Below are positions 8,538 through 16,981 of a stretch of 64,000 nucleotides of DNA, in pieces (positions within the stretch are counted from its first letter, which is position 1; every line of letters starts with the position of its first letter). This DNA comes from Pseudomonas mosselii (GTDB lineage Bacteria > Pseudomonadota > Gammaproteobacteria > Pseudomonadales > Pseudomonadaceae), in the NCBI RefSeq assembly GCF_019823065.1, contig NZ_CP081966.1, positions 3,007,501 through 3,071,500 on the forward strand, read 5' to 3'. The translations under genes were made by a program, and so were the position numbers. The notes under the pieces were generated by a model. It made no database searches. It was given only the letters and a program-made list of their open reading frames with translations, and was not told the origin of the DNA.

Positions 8538-10628
8538 ATGAGCAAACAACAATATCGCCTGGGCATCGATGCCGGCGGCACCTTCACTGATTTCATCCTC
8601 GCCGACCATCAGGGCAACGTGCAGTTGTTCAAGGCGCCGTCCACCCCACATGACGGCACCCTGGCCATACGCAACGGTCTGGCGCAAATCGCCGATGCCC
8701 TCGGCCGTACACCAGCCGAGATCATTGCCGACTGCGATCTGTGCATCAACGGGACGACTGTGGCGCTCAACGCACTGATCGAAAAGACCGGGGTCAAGGT
8801 GGGCCTGCTGTGTACCGATGGCCATGAAGACAGCCTGGAAATTCGCCTTGGCCACAAAGAAGATGGCCATCGCTATGACGCCACTTATCCACCGGCGCAT
8901 ATGTTAGTGCCGCGCCACCTGCGCCGTCCAATCGGCGGGCGTATTATCAGTGACGGCAGCGAGTTCAGCCCGCTAGACGAGGCGGCGATTCATGCCGCCA
9001 TCGACTACTTCCGCGAACAACAGGTGCAGGCGGTGGCGATCTCCTTCGTCTGGTCGGTGCGCAACCCTAGTCACGAGCAGCGCGCTATGGCTATGGTGCG
9101 TGCGGCTTTACCTGACGTATTTGTCTGCAGCGGCCACGAGGTGTTCCCGCAGATTCGCGAATACACACGCACCTCGACAACCGTGGTCAACGCCTACCTT
9201 AGCCCAGTGATGGGTCGTTATATCGAACGCATCGACGCGCTGTTCGAGGAGCTGGGCGCGCAGCAGCCTACCCGCTATTTCCAGTCCAACGGAGGTCTGG
9301 CTCCTGGCGTGGTAATGCGTGAGCGGGCGGTCAACGCGATCAACTCCGGTCCGGCATCTGCCCCGCAAGCCGGCTTGTGCGTGGCCCAGCCATTCGGTAT
9401 CGACAACGTAATCACCGTCGATATGGGTGGTACCTCGTTCGACATCACTCTTAGCAAAGGCGGTCGCACCAACTTCAGCAAAGACAGCGACTTCCTCCGT
9501 TACCGTATCGGCGTGCCAATGATTCAGGTGGAAACCCTTGGCGCCGGCGGTGGCTCGATCGCCCACTTTGACGACTTCGGCATGCTCCAGGTCGGTCCAC
9601 GCAGTGCCGGGGCTAACCCCGGGCCTGTGTGTTATGGAAAGGGTGGGGTCGAGCCGACTGTAACCGATGCTAACCTGGCGCTCGGTTATCTGGCTGATGG
9701 TGCACTGCTCGGTGGCAGCATCCGTCTAAATCGACAAGCCGCGATCGATGCGATCCGCAGTAAAATTGCCGAACCGCTGGGTATCAGTGTCGAGCGCGCG
9801 GCCGTCGGTATCATTACCCTGGTTAACCTGAGCATGGTTAGTGGTATCCGCCGCGTGTCCATTGAGCGTGGTTATGATCCCCGTGACTTCGCCCTGATCG
9901 GTGCCGGTGGTGCAGCGGGCATGCACGTGATGCGACTAGCTGAGGAAATCGGCAGCAAGGTTGTGCTGATTCCCAAGGTGGCTTCGGGGCTGTGCGCCTT
10001 CGGCCAGATTCTCTCTGACATCCGCTATGATCAGCTGACTACTTTGCCGATGCGTTTGGATGACGAGTTCGTCGATTTGGAGCAACTAAACCAGGCCCTG
10101 CAGCAGTTACGCGAGCGTGGTATGACGAACCTGCGAGACGATGGTTTCGGTGGTGACAATCGTATTGAATGCCAGTACAGCCTGGAGATTCGTTACCTCG
10201 GACAGATCCACGAGTGCAGCGTCGAACTGAGCTGCGACCGGCTCGACCGTAGCAGCCTGGCGGCCCTGCGCGAATCCTTCCACCAGCGGCACAAGGCGCT
10301 GTTTTCCTTCAGTGAGCCTAACAGCCCGGTCGAACTAGTTAATCTAGAGTGCTCGGTGATCGCGCGGTTACAGCGTCCACCAATGCCTGAACTTGCAACC
10401 CCGCTCAAGGCAACGGCCGCGATTCCGGCTGGTCATCGTCCGATGCTGTTCAATGCGCAAGACGATTGGCAGGACACGCCTGTGTACAACGGCGACCGCA
10501 TAGAAGTAGGGCAGATTATTCAAGGTCCCTGTGTGATTGAGGAAGCGACCACAAACATCGTTGTTCCACCGGGCTGGCGGGTCAGTCTGGATCCCTCGGC
10601 CACATATGAACTGACTCCCGGTCATTGA
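8538..10628 (+). CDS. hyuA: Hydantoinase A / oxoprolinase-type lactamase, ATP-binding alpha subunit (OplA/CapA-like)
   Basis: A 696-residue partner of the preceding HyuB. It has the actin-fold ATPase signatures of the family: N-terminal LGIDAGGTFTDFILAD, INSGPASAPQAG, the second phosphate loop VDMGGTSFDITL, GAGGGSIA, SAGANPGPVCYG and TDANLALGYL. It couples ATP hydrolysis, through an enzyme-bound phosphorylated intermediate, to lactam ring opening by HyuB in the cytoplasm. The frame is open from a TTG at 8514. The ATG at 8538 is preferred because the protein then begins MSKQQYRLGIDAGG, as is normal for the family. A hairpin follows at 10664-10693. Substrate choice is inferred from neighbours only. 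Confidence 0.88.
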   Translation: MSKQQYRLGIDAGGTFTDFILADHQGNVQLFKAPSTPHDGTLAIRNGLAQIADALGRTPAEIIADCDLCINGTTVALNALIEKTGVKVGLLCTDGHEDSLEIRLGHKEDGHRYDATYPPAHMLVPRHLRRPIGGRIISDGSEFSPLDEAAIHAAIDYFREQQVQAVAISFVWSVRNPSHEQRAMAMVRAALPDVFVCSGHEVFPQIREYTRTSTTVVNAYLSPVMGRYIERIDALFEELGAQQPTRYFQSNGGLAPGVVMRERAVNAINSGPASAPQAGLCVAQPFGIDNVITVDMGGTSFDITLSKGGRTNFSKDSDFLRYRIGVPMIQVETLGAGGGSIAHFDDFGMLQVGPRSAGANPGPVCYGKGGVEPTVTDANLALGYLADGALLGGSIRLNRQAAIDAIRSKIAEPLGISVERAAVGIITLVNLSMVSGIRRVSIERGYDPRDFALIGAGGAAGMHVMRLAEEIGSKVVLIPKVASGLCAFGQILSDIRYDQLTTLPMRLDDEFVDLEQLNQALQQLRERGMTNLRDDGFGGDNRIECQYSLEIRYLGQIHECSVELSCDRLDRSSLAALRESFHQRHKALFSFSEPNSPVELVNLECSVIARLQRPPMPELATPLKATAAIPAGHRPMLFNAQDDWQDTPVYNGDRIEVGQIIQGPCVIEEATTNIVVPPGWRVSLDPSATYELTPGH

Positions 10629-10663
10629 CCGTCAGGGATTTTTAACAAAGGATTGTGTAACAA

Positions 10664-10693
10664 CGGCACCGACGGCATTCACCGTTGGTGCCG
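10664..10693 (+). terminator. Hairpin after hyuA, possible terminator
   Basis: A 12-bp stem with one wobble pair (CGGCACCGACGG / CCGTTGGTGCCG) and a 6-base loop lies in the hyuA-AraC gap. No T tract follows, so termination would be weak or Rho-assisted. Confidence 0.45.
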
Positions 10694-10725
10694 CCCTCAT
10701 AATAACTACAAATTGAGGACCTTTC

Positions 10726-11685
10726 ATGACAGATCAATTGTCTACGCGGTATTGGCCTGAGGGAGAAAGGCAATCGCGTTGGGCCGAAGCCATCGGCAAT
10801 ACATATTTTCCATTGTCGTTGGAGTTCAATTCCAGCGCCATTTTCCAAGGCAGCCTGAAAATTTGGAAAACGGGCAGTACGCCGTTGGCGTTATCGCGCC
10901 TGCGCTCCAGTCAGCTAGGCTATTCGCGCAGCGAGAGCCAGGTTAGCGAAGATACTGAACCCTGTTACCTTGTAACAGTGCCGCGCCTTACCGAAGTACA
11001 CTTCGAGCAAGACGGTCGTGAGCTCCATTGTAAGCCAGGTGGGTTCATCTTCGAGCGAGGCGATGCGCCTTATCGTTTTCACTACTCCTGCGACAACGAC
11101 CTTTGGGTATTCAAGCTGCCTGAGCGCGCGCTACATGGACAGATACGTGGAGCCGAGCGCTACACCCGTTTCTGTTTCGAGGCTCGGCGTGGATTGGGAC
11201 GAATTTTTGTTGATCAACTGGCGATGTGTGCCGCGCGCTTCGACGAATGCGATGCGGATGCCCGTCATATGCTGCTGGAACAGGTGCTTTCGACGTTGTT
11301 AATGGCTCTGCGCCAAGATGAGCGCGTCCTTAATAGTGAGAGTTCGAGTCTAGCTGCCCTGCATTTGCAGCGTATCGAGCACTACATCGACCGAAACTTG
11401 TGTTCAGCTGAACTAAACCCGCAGCATATTGCTCAGGCCTGCGGCTTATCGGTTCGCTATTTGCATAAATTATTTTTCAGTACGCCCTACAGTCTCGGTG
11501 AATGGATTCGCCTGAAACGATTGGAGGCTGTATATCAACGCCTACGTGATCCCCACTGCCACCTATCAATCGGTGAGCTGGCATATCGTTGGGGGTTCAG
11601 TGATCAGGCACAATTTTCCCGGCATTTTCGCCAGCACTTTAGTTGTACTGCCAGTGAAGCCCGAGCCGTTTCGTTAAAGCCGTAG
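10726..11685 (+). CDS. AraC-family transcriptional regulator (OplR-like)
   Basis: A 319-residue regulator. The N-terminal ~200 residues form an AraC-binding-like sensor domain of the NphR/FeaR type, with ETEPCYLVTVPRLTE-type core strands and the KPGGFIFERGDAPYRF segment. The C-terminal ~100 residues hold two helix-turn-helix motifs: AELNPQHIAQACGLSVRYLHKLF and LSIGELAYRWGFSDQAQFSRHFRQHF. It sits 97 bases behind hyuA on the same strand. In P. putida an AraC regulator next to the valerolactam lactamase genes (OplR) responds to lactams, so this gene is the likely lactam sensor of the island. Its direct targets cannot be read from the sequence. Confidence 0.85.
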   Translation: MTDQLSTRYWPEGERQSRWAEAIGNTYFPLSLEFNSSAIFQGSLKIWKTGSTPLALSRLRSSQLGYSRSESQVSEDTEPCYLVTVPRLTEVHFEQDGRELHCKPGGFIFERGDAPYRFHYSCDNDLWVFKLPERALHGQIRGAERYTRFCFEARRGLGRIFVDQLAMCAARFDECDADARHMLLEQVLSTLLMALRQDERVLNSESSSLAALHLQRIEHYIDRNLCSAELNPQHIAQACGLSVRYLHKLFFSTPYSLGEWIRLKRLEAVYQRLRDPHCHLSIGELAYRWGFSDQAQFSRHFRQHFSCTASEARAVSLKP

Positions 11686-12062
11686 CCGGTTACTTTATTG
11701 TCAATGTGCTCTGGGGGATTAGAAGTCACTCGGCGTAGCTCCCCATAAAGGCTCCACGCCTTTTCACCGTTGCGGGAGTACCAGTTATATATCGGCGTCT
11801 GATATTCCATACGGGCGCTAACTTGGGTAAGCCTTTGTCGTCTGCATTGGCAAACTCATGCGTAGCTGGTGTTGCTGATCAAGCCAAGCTTATTGTTTTA
11901 GGTTCACGCGAGCGGGCTGAGAGCGGCGCAGGCTTCACAAGCGTAAGACGGAACCATGCTAGGTGCAAAGCTATGGTGTTGGGTAGTAATTGCTTCAGGT
12001 CTGTCCTGCAAAAAACATGCTGAAATTCCGCAGGCACCCCCTCTAAGGGCGAGACACGGTAA
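11686..12062. other. Intergenic region between convergent araC-type and csiR-type genes
   Basis: These 377 bases hold no supported gene. Short frames on both strands (for example 11823-12023) have no family features and no convincing ribosome binding site. Confidence 0.5.
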
Positions 12063-12782
12063 CTATCCCATGATTTCAGGGGCGGACTGGGATGCTCTCA
12101 GGTTGCTGTTGCGCATGATCCCTTCGATGATCGGTACTGGTGTCATCAGATGAGCCTGCATCATGGCGCTTGCTCGCGTTGCGTCACGGGCAAGGATAGC
12201 TTCTACCAGTTCGCTGTGCTCTTGACGTTTCAGGGACAAGGCCTCCTCGGATAGCACCGTGCGCCGCAGCCACAGCTGGCGATAGCGCTCGGCCTGATCG
12301 AACAGATAGGCGCGCGCCTGCAGCAGGTGTCTAGACCCACAGCCGGAGGCTATAGCTGTATGGAAGGCCTTGTGTCGGGCATCCCATATTTCCAGCATCT
12401 GCTCCTGGGTCTTGACCTCCATTACCTTGGCCAATGTATGCGAATAGGCCAACACCTGGGCCTCCCAGGCGTCATCGCCGCGTTCGATGGCGAGCTTAAG
12501 TACCAGCGCTTCGAGATTGGCCCGTGCGTCATAGATGTCCTGCATTTCGCTCAGCGACATAGGAGCGACGCGGTAGCCACGCTGACTGATAGCTACTACC
12601 AGATTTTCCGCAATCAGATGCGATAGCGCTTCACGCAGAGGGCCTACGCCTAGGTCGTAGCGCTCCTTAAGCGCAGTCATTCGCAGTTTTTCTCCGGGCT
12701 TGAACATGCCCTGAATTATGTCCCGCTTGAGCCACTCATAGCCGCTGACTGCTGAGTTTTGGCGGGGGGCGAGCGTATCCAT
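12063..12782 (-). CDS. csiR: GntR-family regulator, FadR/FCD subgroup (CsiR-like)
   Basis: A 239-residue repressor-type protein. It has an N-terminal winged helix (IIQGMFKPGEKLRMTALKER, then LGVGPLREALSHLIAENLV) and a C-terminal all-helical FCD ligand domain containing DARANLEALVLKLAI, ARHKAFHTAIASGCGSRHLL and the HSELVEAILARDATRASAMMQAHL end. It is divergent from csiD, as csiR is in part of the Enterobacteria and Pseudomonas. Known CsiR represses glutarate hydroxylase genes and is released by glutarate or 2-hydroxyglutarate. The start ATG has GAGGAG 8-9 bases upstream. A perfect inverted repeat at 12865-12902 in the shared promoter region is its likely operator. Confidence 0.85.
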   Translation of the reverse strand: MDTLAPRQNSAVSGYEWLKRDIIQGMFKPGEKLRMTALKERYDLGVGPLREALSHLIAENLVVAISQRGYRVAPMSLSEMQDIYDARANLEALVLKLAIERGDDAWEAQVLAYSHTLAKVMEVKTQEQMLEIWDARHKAFHTAIASGCGSRHLLQARAYLFDQAERYRQLWLRRTVLSEEALSLKRQEHSELVEAILARDATRASAMMQAHLMTPVPIIEGIMRNSNLRASQSAPEIMG

Positions 12783-12864
12783 AAACCATGCTCCTCAACG
12801 GGTTTTATCCATCATACGCAACTGCAGAAATATTTACTAAGTGGAGATGCAGTTGCCGAGTGTC

Positions 12865-12902
12865 GCTATTTTATAAAAGCGTAGACATTTTTATAAAATA
12901 GC
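12865..12902. promoter_or_regulatory. Candidate CsiR operator, 14-bp inverted repeat
   Basis: Perfect arms GCTATTTTATAAAA (12865-12878) and TTTTATAAAATAGC (12889-12902) with a 10-base spacer lie between the divergent csiR and csiD genes, 73 bases before the csiD ATG. The position suits control of csiD and autoregulation of csiR. Binding is inferred. Confidence 0.55.
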
Positions 12903-12974
12903 TATATTTTTAGTCCGGCTGTTCTGGTAAATCTCGGGGCGGCGTACAGACAATTTTTTCGTCAGGACTCTGCC

Positions 12975-13952
12975 ATGAATGCCTTTACCCAGCTCAAAGA
13001 TCTTGTGATGCCGCTACCGACCGCCGTTAAGGGGTTTTCTCTTTCACCCTCCGCTCAGTCGCCCCGTTTGTTCGAGCTGACCTTCACTAAGGCGACGATA
13101 GAGGCTTTCTGTGTAGCAGTGGCCGAGTGGCCGGTGCAGGCGCTGGAATACAAGTCCTTCTTGCGATTTCGCTTCGCCAAAATTCTTGACGATCTCTGCG
13201 GTAACAGCCTGCGCCCGGTGCTACTCAACGCCCTAATGGATCGTGCCACCGGAGGGCTGTTAATCAAGCAGGAGGCCCTGAATGATGTGGCACAAGCTGA
13301 TGATATGGTCAAATTCTCGACTGCTGTGGCCCACCTGCTGGGGCGGTCGAACTTTGATGCGATGAGCGGCCAGTTCTACGCACGCTTCGTGGTCGAGAAC
13401 GTCGATAATTCGGACAGCTACCTGCGCCAACCTCACCGGGTAATGGAGTTGCACAACGATGGTACTTTCGTCGATCAGATCACCGACTACGTGCTGATGA
13501 TGAAGATCGATGAGCAGAATATCGAAGGTGGCAACTCGCTGATCCTGCATCTGGACGACTGGGAGGATCGCCATGCTTTCTTCCATCATCCGCTAGCACG
13601 GCGCGTCATGCGCTGGACCGCGCCGCCGAGTAAAAGGGTCGATACGGACGTGTTCCATTCGATCTTTGATGTCGACGCCGAAGGGCGGCCGACTATTCGC
13701 TATATCGATCAATTTGTTCAGCCCAAAGACTTCGACGAGGGCAACTGGCTGACCGACCTGTCTATCTCCCTGGAGGGCAGTAAACAGAAGCTTTCCGTGC
13801 CGGTGCCAGTTGGCTGCTTCCTGCTGATTAATAACCTGTATTGGCTGCATGGCCGCGATCGTTTCACCCCTCACCCTGGGCTGCGCCGTGAACTGATGCG
13901 CCAGCGCGGTTACTTCAGTTACCCCAAACTCGGCCATCAGCAAGGCCAATAA
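12975..13952 (+). CDS. csiD: Glutarate 2-hydroxylase, Fe(II)/2-oxoglutarate dioxygenase
   Basis: Also named glaH. It converts glutarate, O2 and 2-oxoglutarate to L-2-hydroxyglutarate, succinate and CO2. The length is 325 residues, identical to E. coli CsiD. The iron ligands fall at the known positions: His160 and Asp162 in [11 protein letters not shown], and the distal His292 in [12 protein letters not shown]. Arg and hydrophobic residues for 2-oxoglutarate binding lie in [13 protein letters not shown]. The gene starts 192 bases from divergent csiR and is followed at once by lhgO, which oxidises its product. With the transaminase and dehydrogenase further on, it gives a CoA-free route for C5 dicarboxylate. 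Confidence 0.95.
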   Translation: MNAFTQLKDLVMPLPTAVKGFSLSPSAQSPRLFELTFTKATIEAFCVAVAEWPVQALEYKSFLRFRFAKILDDLCGNSLRPVLLNALMDRATGGLLIKQEALNDVAQADDMVKFSTAVAHLLGRSNFDAMSGQFYARFVVENVDNSDSYLRQPHRVMELHNDGTFVDQITDYVLMMKIDEQNIEGGNSLILHLDDWEDRHAFFHHPLARRVMRWTAPPSKRVDTDVFHSIFDVDAEGRPTIRYIDQFVQPKDFDEGNWLTDLSISLEGSKQKLSVPVPVGCFLLINNLYWLHGRDRFTPHPGLRRELMRQRGYFSYPKLGHQQGQ

Positions 13953-14036
13953 TTGCCATTAATTGAACAGGGGCTGCGCGGTTTAGCCCTTGTCGTTTGT
14001 CCACGGGGCAAAACAGATCGAGTAGAGGTGATAGCG

Positions 14037-15266
14037 GTGTACGATTTTGTGATCATCGGGGGCGGCATTATCGGCATGTCGACTGCCATGCAATTAATCA
14101 AGGCCTACCCAGAGTCGAAAATCTTGTTGCTCGAGAAAGAGTCCGGGCCAGCTAAGCATCAGACGGGGCACAATAGCGGGGTCATCCACGCCGGCGTCTA
14201 CTACACGCCGGGTAGCTTGAAGGCGAAGTTCTGCCTGGAAGGCAACCGTGCTACCAAATCGTTCTGTAACGAGCACGGCATTATCTACGATGAGTGCGGT
14301 AAGTTGCTGGTCGCCACCAATGAGGTGGAAATGCAGCGCATGCGCGCGCTTTGGGAGCGCACTGCAGCCAATGGTCTGGAGCGCGAGTGGCTGTCTGCGG
14401 AGCAACTGAAGGAACGCGAACCGAACATCACCGGAATCGGCGGGATCTTCGTGCCCTCCAGTGGTATCGTTAACTATGCCGAGGTCACCGCTGCCATGGC
14501 TCGCGAGTTCCAGAGGCACGGTGGCGAGATTCGCTACGACAGCGAAGTCATCGGCCTGGAAGAGCGCGCCACGGAGATGCGGGTTAAAACCCAGCATGAA
14601 GAAGTCATTGCACGCTTTTTGGTGACCTGCTCGGGTCTGATGGCCGACCGCATTGTATGTCTACTGGGCTTAGATCCTGGCTTTAGCATTTGCCCGTTCC
14701 GTGGCGAATACTATTTGCTGCCTGAGCAGCACAACCGGATCGTCAATCACCTGATCTACCCGATTCCCGATCCCTCCATGCCGTTCCTCGGCGTGCACCT
14801 GACGCGAATGATCGACGGCAGTGTGACAGTCGGTCCCAATGCTGTGCTGGCACTCAAGCGTGAGGGCTATCGCAAGCGTGACATATCTTTGTCCGACACG
14901 TTCGCAATGCTCACCAATCCGGGCATTCTTAAAGTGCTCAAGGACAATCTGCGGCCCGGCCTGATCGAGATGAAAAACTCGCTGTTCAAGCGTGGTTATC
15001 TACAGCAAGTACGCAAGTACTGCCCCAGCTTAACGCTGCAGGATCTCAAGCCTTACCCGGCCGGCGTCCGCGCCCAAGCGGTTTCAGCGGACGGCAAGTT
15101 GATCGAGGACTTCCTGTTCCGCAATACCCGCCGTAGCGTCAACGTCTGCAATGCACCATCGCCGGCGGCTACCTCTGCAATTCCCATAGGCGCCTACATC
15201 ATCAAGCAGATTGATGCACAGCTGCAGGGGCTACCCAGGTTTGTAAAAAACCAACATCCCGCATGA
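14037..15266 (+). CDS. lhgO: L-2-hydroxyglutarate oxidase/dehydrogenase, FAD-dependent
   Basis: A 409-residue FAD enzyme of the DAO family. It oxidises L-2-hydroxyglutarate to 2-oxoglutarate, probably passing electrons to the membrane quinone pool. The dinucleotide motif YDFVIIGGGIIGMSTAMQL stands at the N-terminus. It is followed by HQTGHNSGVIHAGVYY, which is diagnostic of LhgO, and CPFRGEYYLLP. The open frame reaches back to 13953, overlapping the csiD end, but GTG at 14037 is chosen because GAGG lies 8 bases upstream and family members begin at this point. It regenerates the 2-oxoglutarate consumed by CsiD, so the pair belong to one operon. Confidence 0.93.
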   Translation: MYDFVIIGGGIIGMSTAMQLIKAYPESKILLLEKESGPAKHQTGHNSGVIHAGVYYTPGSLKAKFCLEGNRATKSFCNEHGIIYDECGKLLVATNEVEMQRMRALWERTAANGLEREWLSAEQLKEREPNITGIGGIFVPSSGIVNYAEVTAAMAREFQRHGGEIRYDSEVIGLEERATEMRVKTQHEEVIARFLVTCSGLMADRIVCLLGLDPGFSICPFRGEYYLLPEQHNRIVNHLIYPIPDPSMPFLGVHLTRMIDGSVTVGPNAVLALKREGYRKRDISLSDTFAMLTNPGILKVLKDNLRPGLIEMKNSLFKRGYLQQVRKYCPSLTLQDLKPYPAGVRAQAVSADGKLIEDFLFRNTRRSVNVCNAPSPAATSAIPIGAYIIKQIDAQLQGLPRFVKNQHPA

Positions 15267-15504
15267 GGCAGTGCGGGGCGAATTCGGCAGTGCACTGGAA
15301 CGAACAAGACTGTGCGCAAGACGACAAGCCCCGCACCGGCTCAGTCTAATAGGCTATCGGCTAGTGCACTTAACGTCCCCGAGCCAAGTCATCGTTACTG
15401 AACTCGTTACCGAATTGAAGTGTGTGATTGTGATCAAAAGCCGGATGCCTACTTATAAGGCTACTCCCAGAAACCATGCTTGTTAGTCATATTGAGAGCG
15501 CCCC

Positions 15505-16872
15505 ATGAACCAGTCAGTATCCTCGCTGCCAGAAAAAGACATTCAGTATCAACTGCACCCCTACACCAATGCTCGCCTTCATCAGGAGCTTGGCCCGCTG
15601 ATCATCGAGCGCGGGGAGGGTATCTATGTTTATGACGATCAGGGCAAGGGTTATATCGAGGCGATGGCTGGGTTGTGGAGCGCCGCGCTTGGCTTTAGCA
15701 ATCAACGTCTGATCAAGGCAGCTGAGCAGCAATTCAACACCCTGCCGTTTTATCACCTGTTCAGTCACAAATCGCATCGCCCGAGTATCGAGTTAGCCGA
15801 AAAGCTGATCGAGATGGCGCCGGTGCCTATGAGTAAGGTGTTCTTCACCAACTCCGGTTCCGAGGCTAACGATACTGTAGTGAAGATGGTCTGGTACCTC
15901 AATAACGCTCTAGGCAAACCAGCCAAGAAGAAGTTCATCAGTCGGGTCAACGGCTACCACGGCATCACCGTCGCCAGCGCAAGCTTGACTGGCCTTCCAG
16001 GCAACCAGCGCGGTTTCGACCTGCCGCTTCCAGGCTTCCTGCATGTCGGCTGCCCGCACCATTATCGTTTCGCCCTTGCCGGTGAAAGTGAAGAGCATTT
16101 CGCTGACCGCCTTGCCGTCGAGCTCGAGCAGAAGATTCTCGCCGAAGGCCCGGAGACTATCGCAGCGTTCATTGGCGAGCCATTGATGGGCGCTGGCGGT
16201 GTCATAGTGCCGCCTCGTACCTACTGGGAGAAGATCCAGAAAGTTTGCCGTAAGTACGACATCCTGGTTATCGCCGATGAGGTAATCTGTGGATTTGGGC
16301 GTACCGGGCAGATGTTTGGCAGCCAGACCTTTGGTATCCAGCCGGACATCATGGTGTTATCCAAGCAACTGTCATCTTCTTATCAGCCGATAGCGGCGAT
16401 TCTGATCAATGCCCCAGTATTTGAGGGCATCGCTGATCAGAGCCAAGCGCTTGGCGCGCTTGGGCATGGGTTCACCGGCAGCGGTCATCCGGTAGCTACT
16501 GCCGTGGCCTTGGAGAACCTGAAGATTATTGAAGAGGAGAGCCTGGTCGAGCATGCGGCGCAAATGGGCCAGTTGTTGCGCAGCGGCCTACAGCATTTCA
16601 TCGATCATCCCTTGGTGGGCGAAATTCGCGGTTGTGGACTGATCGCTGCGGTAGAACTAGTTGGCGATCGCGTGAGCAAGGCGCCGTATCAGGCGCTAGG
16701 CACCCTCGGACGCTACATGGCCGGCAGAGCCCAGGAACACGGCATGATTACTCGCGCCATGGGTGATGCCGTGGCCTTCTGCCCGCCGTTAATCGTCAAC
16801 GAACAGGAAGTCGGAATGATTGTAGAGCGCTTTGCCAGGGCGCTGGACGACACCACTCAGTGGGTTGGTTAG
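15505..16872 (+). CDS. Class III omega-aminotransferase
   Basis: A 455-residue PLP enzyme of fold type I. Visible features are FFTNSGSEANDTVVKM (phosphate-binding region), GYHGITVASASLTG, the aspartate of VIADEVICGFGRTG (Asp258) and the Schiff-base Lys287 in MVLSKQLSSSYQPIAA. It resembles pyruvate-dependent omega-transaminases such as SpuC and the 6-aminohexanoate transaminase found beside caprolactamase in P. jessenii, more than the shorter canonical DavT/GabT. In this context it should convert the omega-amino acid from lactam opening (5-aminovalerate or 6-aminohexanoate) to the semialdehyde. It lies 238 bases after lhgO and 109 before the dehydrogenase. Confidence 0.87.
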   Translation: MNQSVSSLPEKDIQYQLHPYTNARLHQELGPLIIERGEGIYVYDDQGKGYIEAMAGLWSAALGFSNQRLIKAAEQQFNTLPFYHLFSHKSHRPSIELAEKLIEMAPVPMSKVFFTNSGSEANDTVVKMVWYLNNALGKPAKKKFISRVNGYHGITVASASLTGLPGNQRGFDLPLPGFLHVGCPHHYRFALAGESEEHFADRLAVELEQKILAEGPETIAAFIGEPLMGAGGVIVPPRTYWEKIQKVCRKYDILVIADEVICGFGRTGQMFGSQTFGIQPDIMVLSKQLSSSYQPIAAILINAPVFEGIADQSQALGALGHGFTGSGHPVATAVALENLKIIEEESLVEHAAQMGQLLRSGLQHFIDHPLVGEIRGCGLIAAVELVGDRVSKAPYQALGTLGRYMAGRAQEHGMITRAMGDAVAFCPPLIVNEQEVGMIVERFARALDDTTQWVG

Positions 16873-16981
16873 ATCAATCCGGGGGAGGAGAGAATTGCTT
16901 TTATGTGGCTCTCCTCGGCTTAAATTCATAGCTTGGAAAATAGCTGAGCAGCACTGAATGCAGTCTGCGAAGGAGCACGCC

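Noticed and set aside
6757..10628. 5-oxoprolinase (glutathione cycle) as the role of hyuBA
   Set aside because: The family allows it, but the neighbouring transaminase, semialdehyde dehydrogenase and glutarate genes fit an omega-amino acid product better.
11823..12023. 66-codon frame between the araC-type and csiR genes
   Set aside because: No homologous features, and the region reads as non-coding.
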